DNA of 64,000 nucleotides from Peptoniphilus raoultii (lineage in GTDB: Bacteria > Bacillota > Clostridia > Tissierellales > Peptoniphilaceae): the NCBI RefSeq assembly GCF_900099555.1, contig NZ_FMWM01000002.1, positions 1 to 64,000 on the forward strand, in the 5' to 3' direction. How positions within the stretch are numbered: position 1 is the first letter of the stretch; every line of letters starts with the position of its first letter. This document shows positions 58,593-64,000 of the stretch, one piece after another. A program made the position numbers and the translations under genes. The notes under the pieces are model-generated. The model was not told where the DNA came from, did not search any database, and was given only the letters and a program-made list of their open reading frames with translations.

Positions 58593-60047
58593 ATGTTATT
58601 TAATTCGCTTAACTATTTAATTTTTCTGCCCTTGGTTGTAATTTTATATTTTACTTTGCCGGCAAAAATCAAAAAAATATTTTTACTCATGGCTTCCTTC
58701 TTCTTTTACGGCTTTTGGAATGTAAAATATTTACTTCTTATGATTTTATCCATAGGAGTAACTTTTTATACTGGCATCTACATAGATGAAAATTCTAAAA
58801 TTTTAAGCAAGAAAAAATTGGCAGTTTTTATTTGCTTTTTTATAAATCTAGGAATTTTATTTTTATTTAAGTATGCAAATTTTTTTATAGACCTTGTAAA
58901 TTCTCTGACTTCTTTGCTTTCCCTAAGGCCAATAGAAAGTAAATTTTCCTTTCTTCTGCCTGTTGGGATTTCCTTTTACACTTTTCAGGCCCTTGGCTAT
59001 ACTCTTGATGTCTATAGAAATGAAATACCAGCCGAAAGAAATTTCATAAACTATGCCCTTTTCGTTTCATTCTTCCCCCAACTTGTGGCAGGCCCTATTG
59101 AAAGGTCAAAAAATCTATTGGGCCAAGTTAAGGTCATCCACAAATTTAAGTACGAAAATCTTTTAAGGGGCTTTATTTTGATTTTATGGGGTTTTTTCCT
59201 AAAACTTCTTATTGCAGATAGGGCTGCAATTCTTGTAAATGAAGTTTTTGAAAATTACCATACTTTTAATTCTTTAATTTTACTTCTTACTGCAATATTT
59301 TTTACTTTTCAAATTTACTGCGACTTTTATTCCTATTCAATAATTGCCCAGGGTTCTGCTAAAATTTTGGGTATTGATTTAATGGATAATTTTAAGGAAC
59401 CTTTTCTTTCTAAATCAATTGCAGAATTTTGGCACAGGTGGCATATTTCTCTTTCCACTTGGTTCAGGGACTATTTATATATCCCCCTTGGAGGAAACAG
59501 GACTCGTCTATTTAGAAATCTAATAAATATTTTAATTGTATTTTTAGTTAGTGGACTTTGGCATGGGGCCAATATGACCTTTGTCCTTTGGGGTCTTATT
59601 CACGGCATTTTTAATAGCCTTGAAACTTTTATAACCAAAAAAAATATAAAAATCCCCGAAAACTTTTTAACAAATTTCTTTAGAAGAATTTTAACTTTTA
59701 TAATTGTGGTCTTTGCCTTTATATTTTTTAGGGCAGAAAATATCCATGACGGTCTTAATTTTATAGGAAATATTTTTGCAAAATCTTTTGACTATGAAAT
59801 ATTCTTAAGAGAGCTTTCAAAAACGGACTTTGGATTTATTAATCTCTATCCCCTTTTAATTTCCCTTGCCCTTCTATTTTTTATTGATATTTTTAAATAT
59901 AATGGCATAAATTTAATTTTAAAAGTAGAAAAATTAATTCTCCCCTTTAGGTGGATTGTACTTTTGCTTATGATTTTTACTATTTTGATTTTTGGAGTTT
60001 ACGGGCCGGGATTCTCTGAATCTCAATTTATTTATTTTCAGTTCTAG
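58593..60047 (+). CDS. MBOAT-family O-acyltransferase (AlgI/DltB-like)
   Basis: This 484-residue membrane protein has about ten helices and the MBOAT signature: FFPQLVAGPIERSK, the conserved AEFWHRWHISLSTWFRDYLY and the catalytic histidine in FLVSGLWHGANMTFVLWG. Such proteins move acyl groups across the membrane to surface polymers. TATAAT (near 58570) and GGAGG precede the start. The next gene, 8 bases later, encodes the SGNH partner, as in AlgI-AlgJ pairs. Confidence 0.95.
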   Translation: MLFNSLNYLIFLPLVVILYFTLPAKIKKIFLLMASFFFYGFWNVKYLLLMILSIGVTFYTGIYIDENSKILSKKKLAVFICFFINLGILFLFKYANFFIDLVNSLTSLLSLRPIESKFSFLLPVGISFYTFQALGYTLDVYRNEIPAERNFINYALFVSFFPQLVAGPIERSKNLLGQVKVIHKFKYENLLRGFILILWGFFLKLLIADRAAILVNEVFENYHTFNSLILLLTAIFFTFQIYCDFYSYSIIAQGSAKILGIDLMDNFKEPFLSKSIAEFWHRWHISLSTWFRDYLYIPLGGNRTRLFRNLINILIVFLVSGLWHGANMTFVLWGLIHGIFNSLETFITKKNIKIPENFLTNFFRRILTFIIVVFAFIFFRAENIHDGLNFIGNIFAKSFDYEIFLRELSKTDFGFINLYPLLISLALLFFIDIFKYNGINLILKVEKLILPFRWIVLLLMIFTILIFGVYGPGFSESQFIYFQF

Positions 60048-60055
60048 GTGATTTT

Positions 60056-61087
60056 ATGGTAAAAAAACTTTTTAAAATTTTAAAAATTTTAATTTTTACA
60101 GGCCTTGTGGTCTTTGGAATTTTCCAGCTAAATAATATTTTTATTAGAAAATCCCTTGCCAAACCTTGGGACATGGGCAATAAAATTGGAGGCTATTTTA
60201 ATGAAGATGACCACTATAATTTAATGTTTTTCGGCACAAGTCATTCTTACTGCTCCTTTAATCCTCTTTTGATTTATTCAAACACAGGTCTTAAATCCTA
60301 TGTCTTGGCTTCCCAACAGCAGCCTTTAAAGGCGAATTACTATTATATGAAGGAGGCCCTTAATAGAGATAATCCTGAAATATTTTTTGTGGATATTGAA
60401 TCCTTAATTTCATTTATTAATGAAGATGATTCAGTAATTCATTCTTATACAGATTATCTTCCTATGTCCCTAAATAAAATTAAAATGATTTTTGATATAG
60501 TTCCGCAAAAGGCAAGAGGCCACGCTCTTATCCCATTAATAAAATATCATGATAGGTGGGCAGAATTAAAAGATGAAGACTTTGGTTTTGACCCAGCATC
60601 TTACCACGACTATTTAAGGGGCTATGTATTTTTAAAGGGGTCAAGTTCAAAATTTAAAAATGAAAAAATAAAGACTGATAAGAATATATTAAAGCCTAAA
60701 AAACCTAAGGCCTTGGGAGATTCTTATAAGTCTGAAAATCTAAAATATTTAGACAAGATTGTAAAACTTGCAGGTAATAATAATGTTCGCCTATATTTTT
60801 TAAAAACACCAATTTATAATGAAGAACCCTACAAAGAAGCCCTTCGTTTTTGGAAAAATGAACTAAAAAAAAGAAATTTATATTTTATTGATTTTAACGA
60901 ATTTAAAAATGATATGAATTTAACTAAGGAAGATTTTTACGATTCCTCCCACTTAAATTATCTTGGAGCTGAAAAGTTTAATAAGTTTTTTATTAACTTC
61001 TTATTTCAAAATGATATTTATAGGGATGTGGAAAATTTAGATCCAAATTGGATGGAGGATTTGAGAATGTATAATTTAAATAGGTGA
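60056..61087 (+). CDS. SGNH-hydrolase-like partner of the MBOAT protein
   Basis: This 343-residue protein has one N-terminal membrane anchor (residues 8-26) and an extracellular SGNH-like domain: the nucleophile in FFGTSHSYCSF and the late Asp/His in DSSHLNYLGAEKF. DltD- and AlgJ-like partners receive the acyl chain from the MBOAT protein and place it on a polymer. The acceptor is unknown. A teichoic-acid-type polymer is suggested by the surface genes at 46-52 kb. Confidence 0.85.
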   Translation: MVKKLFKILKILIFTGLVVFGIFQLNNIFIRKSLAKPWDMGNKIGGYFNEDDHYNLMFFGTSHSYCSFNPLLIYSNTGLKSYVLASQQQPLKANYYYMKEALNRDNPEIFFVDIESLISFINEDDSVIHSYTDYLPMSLNKIKMIFDIVPQKARGHALIPLIKYHDRWAELKDEDFGFDPASYHDYLRGYVFLKGSSSKFKNEKIKTDKNILKPKKPKALGDSYKSENLKYLDKIVKLAGNNNVRLYFLKTPIYNEEPYKEALRFWKNELKKRNLYFIDFNEFKNDMNLTKEDFYDSSHLNYLGAEKFNKFFINFLFQNDIYRDVENLDPNWMEDLRMYNLNR

Positions 61088-61104
61088 AAAATATGGAAAA
61101 GATA

Positions 61105-61144
61105 AAGGGGACAGCCCACAAGGGACGGTCCCCATATTTTTTTC
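61105..61144 (+). terminator. Intrinsic terminator of the MBOAT/SGNH operon
   Basis: GGGGAC (61107-61112) pairs with GTCCCC (61128-61133), with an inner GCCC/GGG arrangement, and is followed by ATATTTTTTTC. GC-rich GGGAC...GTCCC elements like this are often repeated in clostridial genomes. Confidence 0.8.
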
Positions 61145-61157
61145 TAATAAATTAAAT

Positions 61158-61697
61158 TTAAAATTTAATTATTCTCTTTTCAGTAATTACATAGTCGAGT
61201 TTTTGATCAAATTCTTCGTGATAAAGATTTTCTGTGAGCTGGTCATTAAAGGCAAGCCCTGCTTTTATAGTTTTTGTCTTGGCAAAAAATCTGTCATAAT
61301 ATCCTCCGCCATAACCAAGACGGTAGCCGTCAGCTGAAAAGGCAAGACCGGGCGTTAAAGTAAGAGAAATTTCTCCATTATAAGCTTCATTTGAAGTAGG
61401 CTCCAAAATTCCAAGTGTTGATTTTTCTAAATTATCAAAAGAAAGGGTTTTTATTAAAATCATTTCTTCACCCACAACTTTTGGGACTAAAAGTATTTTT
61501 TTATCTTCCAAAATTTTCCCAATGATTTCCTTTGTATCAACTTCTGTCCTAAAAGAAATAAAGGCAAAGACAGATTTTGCTCCTTTGTAAATTTCGCTGG
61601 CAAATAAATTTTCAGCAATTTTTTTTGAAAGCTCTTCCTTATTCTTTATATTTTTTCTAATTTCCTTAAATTTCTTTCTCTCTTCTTTTTTAGTCAT
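61158..61697 (-). CDS. 5-Formyltetrahydrofolate cyclo-ligase
   Basis: This 179-residue enzyme converts 5-formyl-THF to methenyl-THF with ATP. It shows the N-terminal RKKFKEIRKNIKNKEEL, the substrate region FISFRTEVDTKEI and the ATP-binding end GYRLGYGGGYYDRFFAKT. It overlaps folD by eight bases, so its product feeds directly into FolD. Confidence 0.95.
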   Translation of the reverse strand: MTKKEERKKFKEIRKNIKNKEELSKKIAENLFASEIYKGAKSVFAFISFRTEVDTKEIIGKILEDKKILLVPKVVGEEMILIKTLSFDNLEKSTLGILEPTSNEAYNGEISLTLTPGLAFSADGYRLGYGGGYYDRFFAKTKTIKAGLAFNDQLTENLYHEEFDQKLDYVITEKRIIKF

Positions 61698-62511
61698 GAC
61701 AAATAGACTCCAATAATAATAAGTTTGTTAAATTTCCGACTCCGCCTGGGACTGGTGTATAGGCTTTTACAAAACCGTCCACTTCTTCTTTTATTAAATC
61801 ACCGCAAAGTTTTCCATTTTCATCAAGACCAATGGAAAGGTCGCAAATAATTGAATCCTCAGTAAAATATGAGCTGTCTAAATTATTTTTTCCTCCCATT
61901 GCAGTGAAAATATAGTCAGCATTTTTGCAAAGGGCTTTTAAATTTTTTGTCTTTGAATGAGCAATTGTAACTGTTGCATTTCTATCTAAAAGAAGCATGG
62001 CAAGAGGTCTGCCCACAACTTGTGACCTATTAATAACTACAGCCTTGCCGTCAAGTTTATAGCCATAAGATTCCATAAGTCTTACGGCAGCTAAAGGAGA
62101 GGCTGGAATAAATCCTGAAACGTCACCATCATAAATCTTTGCCTTGTTTATTGGACTTATACAGTCGCAATCTTTTTTGGGGTCAATGGCATTTTCAATT
62201 TTTTCCTTGTCAAAACTTGTTGGAAAGGGTCTAAAAATTAAAATTCCTGAAACAGAATCATCTTCATTTAATTTTTTAATTTCTGTAAGAACATCTTCTG
62301 TTTTAGAGTCTACCAAAAATTTTGTAACTCTTATTTCAATTCCCAAATCCTCAGCAGTTTTTTTAAGTCCTCTTTCATAGGAAATGTCATCAGCCTTTTC
62401 ACCTATCCTAATAATTGCAAGACAGGGTTTCCTGTTTAAATTTTTTATTTTTTCTTTTAAATCCCCTATAAGTTTTTCCTTGTAAGCTTTACTTTTTAAA
62501 ATTTCAGTCAT
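61690..62511 (-). CDS. folD: Bifunctional methylenetetrahydrofolate dehydrogenase/cyclohydrolase FolD
   Basis: This 273-residue enzyme interconverts methylene-, methenyl- and formyl-THF. It shows the family sequences DGDVSGFIPASPLAAVRL, VINRSQVVGRPLAMLLL (NADP-binding) and AYTPVPGGVGNLTNLLLL. The catalytic Lys/Tyr region (YERGLKKTAEDLGIE) is present near residue 48. AGGAGG precedes the start, 12 bases from the addB stop codon. Confidence 0.96.
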   Translation of the reverse strand: MTEILKSKAYKEKLIGDLKEKIKNLNRKPCLAIIRIGEKADDISYERGLKKTAEDLGIEIRVTKFLVDSKTEDVLTEIKKLNEDDSVSGILIFRPFPTSFDKEKIENAIDPKKDCDCISPINKAKIYDGDVSGFIPASPLAAVRLMESYGYKLDGKAVVINRSQVVGRPLAMLLLDRNATVTIAHSKTKNLKALCKNADYIFTAMGGKNNLDSSYFTEDSIICDLSIGLDENGKLCGDLIKEEVDGFVKAYTPVPGGVGNLTNLLLLESICHD

Positions 62512-62523
62512 TTTTCCTCCTAA

Positions 62524-64000
62524 TTATTTACAGTCTTTGCCCCTTGAAAATTCCCCTTCAAGCATGGCTTCATAAACTTCTTTCATCTTTTCAAAAGAAT
62601 TATTTAATACTTTATCAATTTCTTCCTTTGAATAATAGCATCTTTTGCTATCATTTTTTTCAATTATATCCTTATTTATTAAAACGGCCTTGGACTCTCC
62701 AGTTTTTATTATTTCATAAGAGGCCTTGGCAAAATTTTTGCCCTTATTTTTCCTTGCCATTATATAAATTGGAAATTGAAAGGATTCCCCCTCTAAAATT
62801 TCCCTTTGGGACTTGCTTGATGCACTAGAACTTTTATAATCAATTAAAATTTCCCCTTCATTATTTTCATCAATTCTGTCAATTGAACCCACAAGAGTAA
62901 AAGGTGCTTTGAAAAATTTAAATCTCTTTTCAAAATAAGCCGCCTTAAAATCCTGTAAATTTTCCAAATTATTTTTTATAAGCCTAGAAAGTCTTTTAAA
63001 GTCAATGGAAAATTCAAGTTTTTCTTCAAAGGACAAATCTTCAAATTTTTTGTCCATTGAAAAATCATATAAAATTATTAGAGAATTTAAAAATTCCTCA
63101 TCATAATCTTTTCTTTTAGAAAAATATTCCTCCAAGATTTTATGGTAAATTGATCCCTTTTCCATGGCCTCAATGGCCTCTAAACTTTCATAAAAATCTT
63201 CAATTTTAAAAATTCTTTCAAGTAAAAATTTTCTACCGCAGGCTACATAGGCATCAAAATCCGTTGCAGAATAAGACCTATTTTCTAAAAGTGATCTTAA
63301 AGTTTTTACAGTTTCCTCTTGCAAAATTCCAGAATCTTCCTTTTTTAAATTTACATTTTCATTGGCCCTAGAAGTTATAAACTTGTCTTCATAGTCAAAA
63401 ATTTTAAGACCAGCTTTGGATTTTATTAAGGCCAAAATATTGGCAAGGCCCTTTCCCCTATTATTTATTAAAAATAGAGATTTTTTTGCCATACAAAGGC
63501 TATAAATTAATTTTATGGCCTTTAGCTGTGAAAATTCCTTAATGAGTCCCATATTTTTTAGGTCCTTAAAATTTGACCTTTCATAAATAAAATTTATTTT
63601 CGGACCGCTGCTGTAATTTGAATCATAATCAAGAAAAATCAAATTATCAAAGTCCCTATAAAATCCTCTTTCAATTTCAAAGACCCTTATACCTTCAAAA
63701 TTATTCAAGTCCATTATAGAACTTTGGTCTAAATAAAGACTGAAAATTTCTACAAATTCTTTAAGGCTTATACTTTCATATAAATTTTTAAAATTTTCAA
63801 TTAAATCTAGAAAATTTTCTCCCTCATCAAGAGCCATTCGGCCCTCTCTGTAGGTGTGAATTTCCCTGAAATTCTTATAATCATCTTCTAAAATTTCCCC
63901 TGCCTCCTCTAAAAGTCTTCTAAAATATGAAGTATAGTAGGAAATGTCAGAAGTCTTTTCTATGTCCTCAGTCCTTAAATTTTCTATTAAATTTATATAA
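62524..64000 (-). CDS. addB: ATP-dependent helicase/nuclease subunit B (AddB), 3' part
   Basis: The frame is open across the right edge. The visible 492 residues are the C-terminal part of an AddB-like protein of the recombination-repair nuclease AddAB. The PD-(D/E)XK nuclease domain has YSATDFDAYVACGRKFLL at its start, GSIYHKILEEYF, the active-site SIDRIDENNEGEILIDYKSS and the QFPIY motif. The usual C-terminal iron-sulfur cysteines (CxxC plus a later Cys) are absent: the protein stops at RGKDCK. The first cysteine (VACGRKF) is kept. folD follows 12 bases later. Confidence 0.82.
   Translation of the reverse strand, partial: YINLIENLRTEDIEKTSDISYYTSYFRRLLEEAGEILEDDYKNFREIHTYREGRMALDEGENFLDLIENFKNLYESISLKEFVEIFSLYLDQSSIMDLNNFEGIRVFEIERGFYRDFDNLIFLDYDSNYSSGPKINFIYERSNFKDLKNMGLIKEFSQLKAIKLIYSLCMAKKSLFLINNRGKGLANILALIKSKAGLKIFDYEDKFITSRANENVNLKKEDSGILQEETVKTLRSLLENRSYSATDFDAYVACGRKFLLERIFKIEDFYESLEAIEAMEKGSIYHKILEEYFSKRKDYDEEFLNSLIILYDFSMDKKFEDLSFEEKLEFSIDFKRLSRLIKNNLENLQDFKAAYFEKRFKFFKAPFTLVGSIDRIDENNEGEILIDYKSSSASSKSQREILEGESFQFPIYIMARKNKGKNFAKASYEIIKTGESKAVLINKDIIEKNDSKRCYYSKEEIDKVLNNSFEKMKEVYEAMLEGEFSRGKDCK

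Overview
The window is AT-rich DNA of a low-GC anaerobic Firmicute. Gene content points to the Peptoniphilaceae (Peptoniphilus-like): a thiolase/crotonase/3-hydroxybutyryl-CoA dehydrogenase set typical of butyrate producers, type III glutamine synthetase, a broken lactate dehydrogenase, T-box control of methionine genes, and a GA-module surface protein with a stalk domain. The genus is inferred from content, not from any search. Almost all genes lie on the minus strand.

Layout. 1-4.3 kb: the 5' 1,224 codons of a large exported surface protein, preceded by a promoter with an 11-base G tract in its spacer. 4.3-9.1 kb: an FtsX-type ABC exporter whose permease carries a very long extracellular coiled coil. 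9.9-16.3 kb: smpB, rnr, ddl, murF, an alpha/beta hydrolase and a small coiled-coil protein. 16.4-17.4 kb: two small exported proteins, the second with another G tract upstream. 17.5-23.2 kb: mgtE, a NYN ribonuclease, rlmB, thyX, mrnC, cysS and a Nudix hydrolase. 23.4-26.8 kb: a methionine unit made of a T-box leader, an O-acetylhomoserine sulfhydrylase and a MetA-aspartokinase fusion. 26.9-27.8 kb: an ldh pseudogene. 27.8-32.4 kb: a branched-chain amino acid ABC importer. 32.5-37.0 kb: pyrG, glnN with a leader terminator, a tRNA-Pro and a guanylate-kinase-like gene. 37.1-39.7 kb: a plus-strand ABC importer operon with a cupin.

39.74-42.37 kb is a relic island bounded by an imperfect inverted repeat. 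It holds a yjdF gene with its riboswitch, and broken pieces of a small hypothetical gene, a GNAT acetyltransferase, a RelB/RelE-type module, an AbrB-like protein and possibly a phage tape-measure gene.

42.5-45.8 kb: butyryl-CoA pathway genes and a MaoC-like protein. 45.9-52.4 kb: wecB, tagO, upp, rpiB, a Sua5-type gene, an LTA-synthase-like sulfatase and, upstream, a candidate structured small RNA with its own promoter and terminator. 52.7-58.5 kb: an M16C peptidase and a three-gene operon (solute-binding-like protein without a signal peptide, HypB/CobW-like NTPase, ABC ATPase without a permease) beside a palindromic operator. 58.6-61.1 kb: an MBOAT/SGNH pair for surface acylation. 61.1-64 kb: 5-formyl-THF cyclo-ligase, folD and the 3' part of addB.

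The most interesting items are the G-tract promoter, the MetA-LysC fusion under T-box control, the permease-less three-gene operon with its palindrome, and the candidate small RNA at 52.15-52.40 kb.
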